NCBI GenBank assembly: GCA_035235625.1
Contig: CP141150.1
Span: 9,486,001 to 9,550,000 of the forward strand
Length of the DNA: 64,000 nucleotides
Direction: 5' to 3'
DNA from: Saururus chinensis
Lineage: Eukaryota; Streptophyta; Magnoliopsida; Piperales; Saururaceae
A model generated the notes under the pieces. It saw only the letters and a list, made by a program, of their open reading frames with translations. It was not told where the DNA came from and did not search any database. Below are positions 38,121 through 49,212 of this stretch, piece by piece. The stretch's first letter is position 1, and every line of letters starts with the position of its first letter. The translations under genes were made by a program, and so were the position numbers.

Positions 38121-38399
38121 GGTGAATTATGGCTTGCATTTACATCTATTACAAGTTTTGCCTTCTGCGTGACGATTTTTTTTGGCTGCACATGAATAAC
38201 CAAGGATTCTATAAGATATCTACAAGTCCAAGGATTGGACGATTGACAAGACCACAATAGTATTGCTAAACTTATCTTCTCTGTGAAGAAATAACGAGGA
38301 GATATACCATAATACTTACGCAGCCATTTGAGTCTCTTTAGTACAACATCGACCTTTTGGTTCAATACAAAGGAAAGGATACTAATCCTTTATTAATGA

Positions 38400-38408
38400 A
38401 AAATAATA
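38400..38408. other. Paralogous empty site of MULE 1
   Basis: A single AAAATAATA flanked by the same sequences that flank MULE 1 at 4966 and 7979. Confidence 0.85.
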
Positions 38409-38563
38409 TTTTCACACCAAAATACACATCAATAATTGGTCAACATAAATGAGCCCATATGAACTATGTGTGTGGCCTACTTATAAAGTCCAATCAAAAC
38501 TCTTGTGTAAGTTTTTGTAGATATTTTTGTTATTTGAGAATATTATTATCCTTTATTTATGTA

Positions 38564-38662
38564 CTCCCTCTCTTATATTAATAGTTTTATTTAATTTTTT
38601 TTAAAATAAAGTGGTTCATGTCAAATAACTAAATGGAGCTATTAATTTGGAACGGATAAGAG
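38564..38662. mobile_element. Stowaway-like MITE, duplicate of 8138-8235
   Basis: ctccctctcttatattaatag at the left and ctattaatttggaacggat at the right, TA on both sides. Confidence 0.45.
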
Positions 38663-39173
38663 TATTTATTTAACTAATAATGTTCACATTTTCAGTTTGA
38701 TTGATTTATTTGTCATTGACACAACTCTCGTTCCTGGTTCACTCTCTCTTTTACCATTTGTTAGGGCAATGCTCTCTCCTTAACCATTTCTCATTCAAGC
38801 CTTTCACCCTTTACACGTACAGTGACTGCCACTTGTTTGAACAATACCATTTTCACATGCTAGTAATCAACAAAACAGAGAAGAATTGATGAAACGACAT
38901 ATCACTTCTTGGTCCCATAGTTTAAAACAGATGCTATGCATTGCAAATTCGCCTGTACATTTATTTCGATCTTCCCATAATATTAACTCCTATGCTAGAA
39001 ATTCAAATGAAATCCCACACCTTAAATTATACAACTTGCGAGTACGGTAACATTTAAGAACCAATCATACGGGCCTCGTTGATAGATATTCAATGTGGCC
39101 AATATAACTGCCTTTTCAGTCATAAGAGACAGAGGACGATGTGCCACCATCTGCACATACTAAGGATTAATTG

Positions 39174-39178
39174 TTCTA
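39174..39178. repeat. Target-site duplication of the Ty3 element, left
   Basis: ttcta, repeated at 44703-44707. In copy 1 the uninterrupted site ttgttctatgggattgac is at about 8751-8768. Confidence 0.9.
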
Positions 39179-39584
39179 TGTTATGGCCCAGCGATTCTGA
39201 GATAAAGAACTCGAGAATAGAGATTGGAGTAGCGAAGGAGAACTGAGAATGAAGGGAAGAATCGCACTTGCAGAGAAGTACAAGTGCGATCTGGTTGAGA
39301 AGGAGAGGACGAGTTCAGGGAAGAGAAGTCGGAACGAGTAGAGGTTGAAAGGAAATTGGGTTAATCCTTACATAATCCCTAATTATATCGATTCCTCCTA
39401 TTTAAGACTAACTTAGGCCCATTAGGCTACATTAAAAAAAACTAACTAGCTGCATAAAGAAAAACTAACTAATGACTGATTAAAAACAGGGAAATGTGCA
39501 TACTAACATAACTACCTACGTGTGCAACCATTATTATAACCGGCTAACTAAATAAAGACCCACAACTATATGCAGAACATAATA
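39179..39584 (-). repeat. 3' LTR of the Ty3 element (406 bp)
   Basis: Starts tgttatggcccagcg on the plus strand and ends cagaacataata. By eye about 40 substitutions and one 10-bp indel separate it from the other LTR. Confidence 0.9.
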
Positions 39585-39596
39585 TCCCTCCACCCA
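39585..39596 (-). other. Polypurine tract of the Ty3 element
   Basis: On the minus strand the bases immediately before the 3' LTR read gggtggaggga, the expected position for plus-strand priming. Confidence 0.7.
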
Positions 39597-40790
39597 TGAA
39601 AGACGACTTGTCCTCAAGGTGACCAATTAGGAAATTGGCTGAGAAAATCATCTTCTCGAATCCAAGTGGCATCCTCCGCAGGCTAATCTTTCCATGCAAC
39701 AAGGACCTCGATGATGATATGACCCTGACGACAAATCCTTCGGGTGGCTTGAATAGAAGCAGGTGTCAAAGTCGGTGTGATAGTTGATGGTGGAGTAGGT
39801 GGTGGGAGAATGGGTGTCATGGCAGTGGGATCTCCTTTGAACCGACGAAGGTAGGAAACATGGAACACAAGGTGAATACATGCAGTAGGAGGCAACTGGA
39901 GCTTATAAGCCACTTTTCTCACCTTGTCCACAATCAAGTAAGGTCCGGAAAAATGGGGCAACATCTTGTGGTGACCGGATGAATGGGCTGAGACTTGACG
40001 GTATGGCCGAAGGCGCACATAAACCCAATCACCTACAACGAACTCTCTATCAGTATGAGAACGATCATAAACCTGTTTCATTCGATTTTGGGCTGCCTTC
40101 AAGTTACTTTTGAGAGATCGAAAGACTTCATCGTGCTCCTGTAATGACTGGTCAACGACACCCACATTTGAACGGTGTGACACATAAGAGAGAATAATGG
40201 GAGGTGTCCGTCCATAAACCACCTGAAATGGCATTAACCCCAGGGATGTGTGATAAGCTGTATTATAGGACCACTCTGCCCAAGGAAGAAGGGAGAGCCA
40301 CCTACGAGGTTGATCTCCTGCAAAACACTGCAAATACTGTTCAAGATAGCGGTTAAGAACCTCCGTTTGACCATTTGTCTGAGGGTGGTAAGTTGTGCTC
40401 ATCTTCAAGGCAATGCCTTGCAGCTCAAAGAAAGTGCTCCAAAATTTTGACAAAAATACAAGGTCACAGTCAAATACAATCAAACGTGGCATGCCATGAA
40501 GCTGAGCAATATCCCGAACAAAAACCTCTGCCACGTGGCAAGTAGTGTAAGGATGACCCAAATGTGAAAAGTGTGCATATTTCAATAAGCGATCGATGAC
40601 AACGAAAATGACACTTTTACCTTGAACTAAGGGCAAACCCTCAATGAAGTCCATAAATATGTCTTCCCAAATGCGCTCTAGAATGGGCAGTGGCTGTAGC
40701 AGCCCGACAGGAGAGGAAGTGAGGGTTTTAGCTCTCTGACATACATAACAAGAAGCGACAAAATCATGAACAGCATTCTTGAGACCATTC
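39597..40790 (-). pseudogene. Integrase and chromodomain of the Ty3 element
   Basis: The open stretch 40654-39683 covers the integrase core. Acidic residues lie in VVIDRLLKYAHF, IVFDCDLVF and TEVLNRYLEQY, consistent with a DD-E triad, followed by the GVVYGR-type region and a C-terminal GPYLIVDKVRKVAYKL domain. After VAWKD an in-frame stop interrupts a chromodomain whose remainder (PAEDATW, FPNW) is readable downstream. An upstream CYVCQRAK piece near 40750 belongs to the zinc-binding region. Confidence 0.85.
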
Positions 40791-40799
40791 TAATAACAT

Positions 40800-42400
40800 C
40801 TCTGAGACACCCGTTTATAAGTTCTAAACTATCCCTCGTGTCCTGCAATAGGTGATGAGTGAAAATAATGGAGAAGTTGTTGTAGCTAAGGAAATGCAAG
40901 AATCCATAAGTGATCTCTCCAAAGAAGTAAATCTCCCAGCAAAACAAAAGGTGGTGAACATGATGGGTCAATACGCAACCTAGATATGAGTGTTGCTGCC
41001 TCTTGGTCCTAATGATAAGCCTGAAGCAAATCAGCCATAAATGGAAAAGTCGGCATGGAGAGTGTAGACAGGTAAGTATTCTCTTATTAGCAAGATAGTG
41101 CATCAGCCGCTTGGTTGTCACTTCCTTTTCTATAAATCAAGTTGTAATCATAACCCAGGAGTTTAGAAACCCATCTATGCTGAGAAGGAGTGGCCACCCT
41201 CCGATCCATAAAGTAACATAAGTTGTGGTGATTGGTTAGTATTAAGAATTTTCACCCTAAGAGATACAGTTGCCACTTTGTGATTGCATGGACAATGGCC
41301 AACATTTCTAACTCATAAGTGGATAACTGTGCAGTACATCCGAAGATTGCCTAAGGAAAATAGGCAAAGGGTCGGTTGTCCTGCATAAGCACCGCCCCCA
41401 ATTTCTGTGAGGATGCATCACTATCAATGACAAATGGCCAAGAAAAATCTGGTAGAGCAAGCACCGGAGAGGATGACATGGCTCTTTTCAGAGCATCAAA
41501 AGAAGCTTGTGCTTCTGAACTTCTTGAGGAGGGCAGTGAGTAGGGAGGCCAATGTACTATATCCCTGAATAAAACATCTGTAATATCCTATCAAGCCCAG
41601 AAATCCTCGAAGTGCCCGAATATTAGAGGGAGCTGGCCATTTGACAATAGCCTCAATCTTGGAAGAATTTGTAGATACCCCTAAAGCGGAAATCACATGA
41701 CCCAAATAATCAACCTGTGGCAACCCAAAAACACACTTTGATTTTTTTAAAAACAAGCCCTAACTAAGTAATTCTGTGAAGACCACATGGATATGCTCGA
41801 GATACTCTGACCATGAACGGCTATAAACCAGAATGTCATAAAAAATACCAAAACAAAGCATCGCATAAAAGACCGAAAAATATCATTCATCATACTCTGA
41901 AAAGTAGAAGGGGCATTGGACAATCCAAAGGGCATGACCATAAACTCATAGTGGTCGTCATGAGTTCTGAAAGTTGTCTTATGGATGTCAGGTGGGTGCA
42001 TCCGAATATGGTGGTACCCTAAGCGCAGATCCAACTTAGTGAAGATAGTTACCGCCCCGGATAACCCATATAGTAGCTCTTTGATCATAGGAATGAGATA
42101 CTTATCCTTAATGATAATAGCATTTAGGGCCCGATAATCGACACAAAAGAGCCCTGAACCATCTTTCTTATGAACAAGAAGTACTGGAGATGAGTATTGG
42201 CTGGTGCTAGGTAGAATGAGTCCGGATGCGAGCATTTCCTGTACCAACCTCTCAATCTCATCCTTCTGCACCTGAGGGTATCTGTAGGGACGAACATTAG
42301 CTAGTGGACATCCAGGCTGAATATGAATTTGGTGATCATGCTGTCGAGCAAGAGGTAGAGATGATGGTGTCTAAAAGATCTCTTCATACTCAGCCAGCAA
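40800..42400 (-). pseudogene. Reverse transcriptase and RNase H of the Ty3 element
   Basis: The RT region (42271-41850) has SSPVLLVHKKDGS, CVDYRALN, FTKLDLRLGYHHIR and VMPFGLSNAPSTFQ. At the active site a 1-nt shift is needed, and the box then reads FYDILVYS instead of FDDILVYS, so a catalytic Asp is lost. The connection domain follows with [13 protein letters not shown] and [13 protein letters not shown] (41756-41500), and RNase H pieces (TAQLSTYELEMLA, NHHNLCYFMDRR, ADAL) lie at about 41400-41090 with stops. Confidence 0.85.
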
Positions 42401-42689
42401 GGATCCCAAATCATCCGGTATGCACATATGCTCAAGAGGTGGGTCAGTGCACAACTGTAATAAAATTCCCTTGGCAGAGAATTTAAAAAGGGAATTTATG
42501 GCTTGTATTGGGTGTAGAGTACCTAGTTGCTGTCCACATAGCTGAATTTGTGCATTGCCATAGAAAAAATCTATATACAGTTGTTTAAAGTCCCACATAA
42601 TTGGGTCCAAGGTCTTGGAGCCACTAAACTCCCAACACAATATCCTCTCCCTTGGTGGGAAGCAAAAATAGGTCTACATGAAATAAATG

Positions 42690-43180
42690 ACCCTGAATAA
42701 ATAAAGGAGTGGAAGGACATACCCCACTACTCTACAAATATCTCCCATCACCAATGAGCACATCGAAAGAAGTAGATGGCGGGATAGTGCAGCCCAACCT
42801 TCGAGCCACCCTGGCATTAATAAAATTATGTGTACTGTTGATGTCAATGAGAATGGAGATGACTTGCTGTTTTATAGCTCTGTCCACTCTAAATGTGCGA
42901 GGCTCATAAGACTCATTGAAGGCATGCATCGATATCTCTGGCACCCCCTCTGGCTCATCAGCCACTAAACTATCACCTGTATCCAACCCTTCCTCCATTA
43001 TCAAAACAGAGCATGGATGCTTGCATTTGTGACTTGGAACAAACTGTTCATCACAGTTGAAGCAGAGGCCACAAGAGCGGTGGTCTTCCATCTGTGCCAG
43101 TGCAAGGCAGCAAACTGGGCTCGGGGCTGGTGTGGGAAGAGATGGATTTGGTCGGCCTCCTGGCAAGGACCGGTTGCCCC
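42690..43180 (-). pseudogene. Gag zinc knuckle and protease of the Ty3 element
   Basis: CFNCDEQFVPSHKC (about 43060-43020) is a CCHC-like knuckle. VISILIDINSTHNFI (about 42870-42825) occupies the aspartic protease active-site position, where the expected D-S/T-G reads D-I-N, implying inactivation. Confidence 0.75.
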
Positions 43181-44240
43181 TGCGTAGGCGTTGGAGTCAC
43201 TCTTCTTGAATGCGGGCTAGGCGAATAGCTTGTCAGAGGTTGGTTGGCTCAAACTGACAAACTTCCGCTTAGTTATCTTCTTGCAACCCACTTACAAACT
43301 TAGAGAGGAGAGCAGACAGGGTCCATTCAACCCTGGTGGCCAGTCATGCAAAGTCTGTCTGATAGGTCCGGATGGAGGAGGTCTGACGAAGACTGTGCAA
43401 GCGGGAATCAAAATCTTCATACACATTTGGACCAAAACACGCACATAACTCAGCCACTAAATACTCCTAGGTGATTGCCCCCTCTTGTTGTTCGAGTTGT
43501 TGCAACCATACGAGGGCGTCCCCTTTCAAATGGAAGGAGGCCAAGAGAACCCATTGATCAGGGCGTGTCCCTTGATATGTGAAGAATCTCTTTGCTCGTG
43601 AGAGCCACTCTATCAGGTTATCCTCTCCGGAATACTCTGGAAAATTAAGGCGTATGGTGCTCGCCTTGGGGGTCGGTCCATACCTTTTTGTCATAATACA
43701 CCTCATTGTCATGCCAGTGAGAAAGAGGAGGTTGCTTAGGTTCACTTGCCAGATTGTATGGGGATCGACTTGGTCCTGCGGTAGCGAATTGGGCAACGCA
43801 TCCTTCACTGGTGGTGGATGCAAGGGGCACAAAATGGACTGCATGGTCTGGTCTGGGGTGAAAGATAGAGGAGAGGGTCACTAAAGAAGACCCTTTCCAT
43901 GGGGACGAGGTGCCTAAGACGGAATGGCTGGCGTCTGGCCAGAACTTTGGGTCGCTGTGAAGGCCACCAAGCAGGCTGCTTGGTCTTTTCTGAGTTGCTC
44001 CAGGGTTGCTTGTTGGCGTTCTGCTAACGACCTTAAGTCCGACCTACGCTCCTGTAGAAACACTCATTGAGCCTCTGCTGCTTGAGATTGGATGGCGGTG
44101 AGGGCAGTAAGCAGGGGCTCCCAGCCACCGGCAACGGGATTTGGGATGGTGGACAGCAAAGGTTCCGCCTCTACTCCTTCTGGCAACGCGTTTTCTAGGG
44201 CTGCGGGTTGTGTCCGGCATTTGTAAACCTTTCCCCCACC
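43181..44240 (-). pseudogene. Gag of the Ty3 element
   Basis: The capsid-type segment LNFPEYSGEDNLIEWL...TYQGTRPDQWVLLASFHLKGDA (43730-43500, two parts) matches the plant Retrotrans_gag pattern. N-terminal pieces (ALTAIQSQAAEAQ, AERQQATLEQLRKDQ) lie at 44110-43940 in another frame, so frameshifts are present. Confidence 0.75.
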
Positions 44241-44263
44241 ATGTTGCAGGTCGAAATAGCCTA

Positions 44264-44286
44264 AGAAAGTGGCTTTGATACCAAAT
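44264..44286 (-). other. Primer-binding site for initiator Met-tRNA
   Basis: On the minus strand, directly after the 5' LTR, the sequence reads tttggtatcaaagccac, close to the canonical tggtatcagagc PBS. Confidence 0.8.
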
Positions 44287-44702
44287 TGTTATGACCCAGC
44301 GATTTAGAGATAAAGAACTCGAGAATAGAGATTGGAGTAGTGAAGGAGAACTGAGAATGAAGGGAGATGAAGGGAAGAGTCGCACTTGCAGAGGGGTGCA
44401 AGTGCGATCTAGTTGAGAAGGAGAGGACGAGTTCAGGGAAGAGAAGTCAGGACAAGAGGAGGTTGAAAGGAAATTAGGTTAATCATTGCATAATCCCTGA
44501 TTACATCGATTCCTCTTATTTAAGACTAATTTAAGCCCATTAGGTTACATAAAGAAAAACTAACTAGCTACATAAAGAAAAACTAACTAATAACTGATTA
44601 AAAACAAAGAAATGTGCACACTAACATAACTACCTAAGTGCACAAGTATTATTATAATTGTCTAACTAAATAAAGACCCACAATTATATGCAGAACATAA
44701 CA
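44287..44702 (-). repeat. 5' LTR of the Ty3 element (416 bp)
   Basis: Runs from tgttatgacccagcg to agaacataaca on the plus strand. It is 10 bp longer than the other LTR through a gatgaaggga duplication. Confidence 0.9.
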
Positions 44703-44707
44703 TTCTA
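44703..44707. repeat. Target-site duplication of the Ty3 element, right
   Basis: ttcta, identical to 39174-39178. Confidence 0.9.
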
Positions 44708-45200
44708 TGGGATTGACAAAAGCCAACTTATGCACCAAGCAAGGGCTCGTCTTGTTTGAAAACTTTTGCAAGATGATGGTTCTGCACGGGCAGGACAATA
44801 TGACAGGCCTTCTAGCTTTGCACTAGCGCTTAAATTGTGCAATTCTTTGCTTCTGATTCTCGCCTTCCAAGGTCGCCTCCTCATCCTTCAGCACCTTAAA
44901 GAAACAAGCTGAAGCCAGGAGTGCCATTATAAGATGCTTTTACAAAGAGAAATGGCCATCCCTGGCTGATAGGCTTCAGGAACGGTGTACCTGCCCATGC
45001 TGATTGATGGATGTAAGTATCTATTTGCTTCCTACATATGATCCTCGTCTTCCGAGGTCCTCATCCTTCAGCACTATAAAGAAACAAGCTGAAGCCAGGA
45101 CTGCCATTATAAGATGCTTTTACAAAGAGAAATGGTCGTCCCTGGCTGATAGGCTTCAGGAATGGTGTACCTCCCCATGCAGATTGATGGATGTAAGTAT

Positions 45201-48200
45201 CTATTTGCTTCCTACATATGATCCTATTTTTGATAAATCCGAAATCCATAAAGACAACTCTGAGGATCCAGTGGCAAATGCAAGACTTCCAGGAGCCCAT
45301 TTTACTACTGGAGGATCATATTCAGTGCTCAGCCAGCTGCAAACCTGGAAAACAAGAAGTCGTCATTTTATTGTACCATGACAACCAATGCAGTGATACA
45401 TGACATCCGAATGTGTAATCAGATATTCTACACCACCCTGCCCAAATCAATCAATTGCATCATATTTATATGTAAGAAACCATTCCACAAACTAGTGTCC
45501 AATATTGAATGACCAATAGCGGTCTCCTTATTACTTGAAAGTTGAAACCAAGGCATGCAACTAAGTGGAAATGCTTAGATGTGATTGAGATGTTCATTGT
45601 GGACCACATATATAACACACATTTGCAATCAATATCAGGAAATTAAATGCCAAGTCTCTTATTCAATAATTCTAGCTTTTAATTAATAAGGCGTTTTTTA
45701 TGTGGCAGTGGGGAACTTTACACAACTAAGTGGGTACTTTTATTAGAAGAATATAGCAAAGAAAAAATACAGGTAAAAAAAAGTAGAGGCACAGATATTT
45801 ATGCTTTGATGTAAGCTTTTGCATTACCTCTTTACCGCTACGGACATTCCATGCAGAAACATTACCATCTCTGAGCCTGAAGAAGGTACAATATAGTCAT
45901 AGAAACTGAGAACAGAAATAAGCCTTACAAAACTAAATGCCCAGCATGGCAGTTTATATATTTCCTCTAGGCAAGCCACACAGTACCTGGTGTCAGCCAA
46001 TGAAATTCCAAGAAAATGGATTTCTCTAGCTGCTAGCAAATGTTTTTTTACAGTAATCCATCATGGGCTTAAAGAAGCATCCAAAGTTGCCTCACTTGAA
46101 ACTGGCTTAACATTGTAACTACTAATCTGCACAAAAAAGTTAACAATATGATTTCTTAGCAATAATCTTTACCATCTCATTGTCAAAAAGTTCATTAAAA
46201 CGCATCTAAACTGCAGGAAATCATAGTAGAACTAACGATGGTTCCTCTGAATGAATCAAGAACATAAATATGCCCTACTGCGGTAGTCAAAAGCATAAGC
46301 CTGCCATCTGCCATCAATGTTGAGCTTCAGAGTAATCTCCTCCAGCAGCAAAGATTTCAAATGGACCCTATTAAGGGGCCATTTGGGAGGCGATTTCTAC
46401 CCCCAAAAAGCGATTTGTTGAGGGCAGAAATTGCTTTCCCCCACAAAAACGGTGTAAAAGGGCGATTTAAGTGTAAATTCGTTTTTTCTGTCATAAATCA
46501 CATTTTGGGTCAATTCAAACCAAATGATGTGAAAAGGCATTCTGCCCATTATTTCTTTTGTATAACAATTATGTTAGAGGATATTTTTGTTATTTTACAT
46601 ATAAAAATCAAAAGAGAGCTAAAATCTAATTTTCCTTTGAAATTCACCACTAAAACCTGAACCAAATATCTTCTATTTTTTATTTTTATTTTTAAAATAA
46701 AATCTTAAAATCAATCTATTTTCTTTCTAGTTAAAATTATTTGCCAAACACCCCCTAAAAATGGACAAGCTAAAAGAGTATCCCACTTTTCAAAAATAAT
46801 TACAGAAGTCTAATTAATTAGAAAAAAAATAAGAAGAATACCTTCTCATATTTGAGAGCATCAAACATTCTTACGTATCCTCCAAAAGCAATTGCAAAGA
46901 CCATACCCTGATCATCATAAGAAACAGCAGGTCTTCCTTGTACCCGTAGAAGACCCTGAAATTTAACAGACATCAGGTCAACAGAGTCAGAAAATTGACC
47001 ATAGGATGAATAATACCAGCAATGATACATTGACAATCCTTAAATCCCAACCTGACACTTATCAGATCGCTGATCCCAAAGTAGAACAGTTCGATCAAGG
47101 GATCCAGAGATGAAGCATTCCCTTCTAGGGCACAAGCTAAGTGAAACAACCCTAAAAAACGTCAAAAGATAAAATGAGAAATTGGAAAATATAGTCATTG
47201 TATTTAAGAAAAAATTAGTAAAGTGAGACATGTCACTACCCCTGCTCGAGGAAAGGAAAGCGTGGAGAGGATTATACATGTACATACAAAACACAACTCA
47301 GCATTTCTTGCAAAAATTAAATCAGTAAAGTGGCACATGTGACAACCTCGCTTCACAGCCCACAAAGTCTCCCAAAGTACCAAACATATGCATGTATCAT
47401 GAATTGCTAGAAAGTTTTGGAATAAATGTAATTTTGAATAAATAATACAAATTAAGTGAGATGAATAAAACATAAACAAACAATCAACTATAAAATAAAC
47501 CAAAATATGCTATAATTCTTCTGAGTTATAGAATATTTTAAGAAATTGAAGAGAGCTAAGGCATTGCGAGATTCATAAAAACTTGTTTATAACCCTTTCC
47601 ATATGATCATGGATGCAAGAATGGCTTATGATATTTTATATTAGATATATTTGCATACAGCATCATTGTTTCACTCACTTCGTATGCTCTACTCAACATA
47701 ATTGTATTTCTTACAACTATGTAGCAGTGTTGGTGAGGAGTACGCTTTGCAAGATTTGATGAGTGGAACTGCAGATTATATTTCATATTTTGTCTCTTAG
47801 ATTATTTTCTCCATAGACTTATGATGAAAAACATTACTGGAAAACATTCTATCGACACAGACAGTTTATCTAACCGTTAGTTATTTGTTAAAGAACATAT
47901 TTTATTCAGGCCAGTACATACTTAAAAATTTAAGTTTTGCATATAAATTTCCAAGTTGCACTTTATATATGCAATACGAACTTTCCTGTCCACACCAACG
48001 GGACCCGGGGGTCATGACAATACACTAGAGGTTGTTAAACAAGACGATACCTGTCGTGATGTCCTTTAAAATACCGCAAGTACTTATTGTCATGCAAAGA
48101 AAGAAGTCGCAATGATTTTGAACCAGATGATCAATAAACCAAGAATTAGTAACAAATAATTTCAATCTGATATTAGGAGAATAAAATGAAAAAACAGCAC

Positions 48201-48350
48201 TAATTATCCAAAAAACAAACCCTATATATAGATACATTAATAAGAATAAATCAGAAAAATGAATTAGAAGCCAACAATATCATACCATCCCAACCATCTT
48301 CGAGGAGTATATAACCGTTGTTGGGTGAGATGTGAAGCAAACTAGGTCAA
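45201..48350 (-). pseudogene. Truncated, disrupted second copy of the WD40 (S2L) gene
   Basis: Paralogue of exons 5-11 and part of exon 4 of the 9253-14885 gene. Exon 11 (45201-45344) is nearly identical, with one Pro to Ser change. Exon 10 (45828-45876) has lost 1 nt, shifting the frame. Exon 9 (about 46055-46127) has lost about 40 bp, removing its 5' splice site. Exon 8 (about 46237-46371) has internal indels, and a 381-bp MITE sits 2-3 bp upstream of it in the intron. Exons 5-7 (about 48052-48118, 47048-47147 and 46854-46967) are readable. The copy ends inside exon 4 at the duplication breakpoint, so exons 1-3 and the promoter are absent. Confidence 0.9.
46375..46755. mobile_element. PIF/Harbinger-like (Tourist-type) MITE, 381 bp
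   Basis: Termini ggggccatttggga and, in reverse, gggggtgtttggca form an imperfect TIR. The 3-bp duplication taa lies at 46372-46374 and 46756-46758. Copy 1 has the uninterrupted site tattaagaatgg (about 10498-10509), confirming a clean insertion. TAA duplication and the GGG..GTTTGG end are typical of PIF/Harbinger derivatives. Confidence 0.8.
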
Positions 48351-48487
48351 TATTGTCCAAAGATAAAATCATAGTGCCCACAAAAACTCCAATCAAATTC
48401 AATCCTTCTTTAAGAATGTACACATTAACACACCTGACACTGATCATATGGACCTCCATTTTCACCAAAAATTGAAATAGCATTCTT

Positions 48488-48661
48488 CTAGACGAATATG
48501 ATGATGCCGAGGCCAGCGGCGAGAGGTGCTGCAAGCGCCCCAGACTGGCCGAGACCGGGATGACGCAGGAGGAGGCGGATTTCATCCGGTTGTTGGATGA
48601 TGAGCTCGAGAAATTCAATGCTTTCTTCGTCGAGAAGGAGGAGTACATAATCCGCCAAAAG
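48488..48661 (+). pseudogene. Fragment of an SPX-domain (SPX1-4-like) gene
   Basis: The open frame reads ...KRPRLAETGMTQEEADF, then LLDDELEKFNAFFVEKEEY and IIRQK. This matches the SPX-domain segment of stand-alone plant SPX proteins (phosphate sensing), and stops exactly at a gtaccg splice-donor-like junction after RQK. No upstream SPX start or downstream exons follow. It appears to be a captured exon rather than a gene. Confidence 0.6.
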
Positions 48662-48680
48662 GTACCGCCTTTACTCCTTC

Positions 48681-48870
48681 TGGAGGCGGCAGAGGCGAGC
48701 GGAGAAGGAGCCGGAGCTGTTCTCGTTGCGGAGGGCGGAGGTGTCCTAGTCGAGGTCGTTGAGCCGATACTTCTGCCCCAGGGACCGCATGCTCAGCAGC
48801 AGCACCCCCGTCACGAAGAAGAGCTGGATGAAGCTTCCCTTCCTCTTCGTCACGTTATCCCACAGTCCTC
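48681..48870 (-). pseudogene. Fragment of a membrane-anchored plant protein, antisense to the SPX fragment
   Basis: On the minus strand the frame reads LWDNVTKRKGSFIQLFFV, then TGVLLLSMRSLGQKYRLNDL, a stop, then DTSALRNE. It has a basic stretch, a single hydrophobic helix and the start of a coiled-coil-like region. It resembles an uncharacterised plant protein type with one anchor. The in-frame TAG and the missing ends show it is not functional. Confidence 0.5.
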
Positions 48871-48910
48871 CACGGCGGGGCGTCGAGTGCTCCGGCGGTG
48901 GCGCGGCCGC

Positions 48911-48970
48911 CAGGGTGGAGTCTCCCAGTTATAACGGCCCAAGGGTGGAGTCTCCCAGTTATAACGGCCC
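48911..48970. repeat. 30-bp exact tandem duplication
   Basis: agggtggagtctcccagtta and the following ten bases occur twice with a period of 30, about 240 bp upstream of the CHX start codon. Confidence 0.8.
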
Positions 48971-49212
48971 ACGACCAAGTCCCTTCTTCACATGAATTAG
49001 AACGTACAGCCCACCTTATTTCTCTCTTACGTCTCCTACATTTCTCCCTGTTTACGTGGGTACCAGACTTACTTGACCCAACAAGAAAGAGGTGGAAGAG
49101 AAGTGGAGAGAAGACGGGTAGCAGCTAAAACAGGTGCCTCTTCATCTGCGTGTGATTTTTGCCAGGGTCGCTGTTCTGGAGCTCAAAAAAAGGGGCTCAC
49201 CGGAACTCTACC

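Larger units (their letters stand above)
39179..44702 (-). mobile_element. Ty3/gypsy chromovirus LTR retrotransposon, 5.5 kb, inactive
   Basis: Two LTRs (39179-39584 and 44287-44702) bracket gag and pol remnants in the order gag, protease, reverse transcriptase, RNase H, integrase, chromodomain on the minus strand. That order is typical of Ty3/gypsy, and the chromodomain makes it a chromovirus. The 5-bp duplication ttcta flanks it, and the paralogous empty site confirms the borders. A primer-binding site complementary to initiator Met-tRNA lies beside the right (5') LTR, and a purine tract beside the left (3') LTR. Frameshifts and stops are scattered through all domains. Confidence 0.95.
38204..48350. 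repeat. Segmental duplication, copy 2 (direct repeat of 4769-12088)
   Basis: Begins 84 bases after the hexokinase stop codon with ggattctataagatatctac and ends with actaggtcaa at 48350, inside exon 4 of the WD40 pseudogene. It is collinear with copy 1 but expanded by the 5.5-kb Ty3 element (39179-44702) and the 381-bp MITE (46375-46755), and it lacks MULE 1. Confidence 0.9.
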
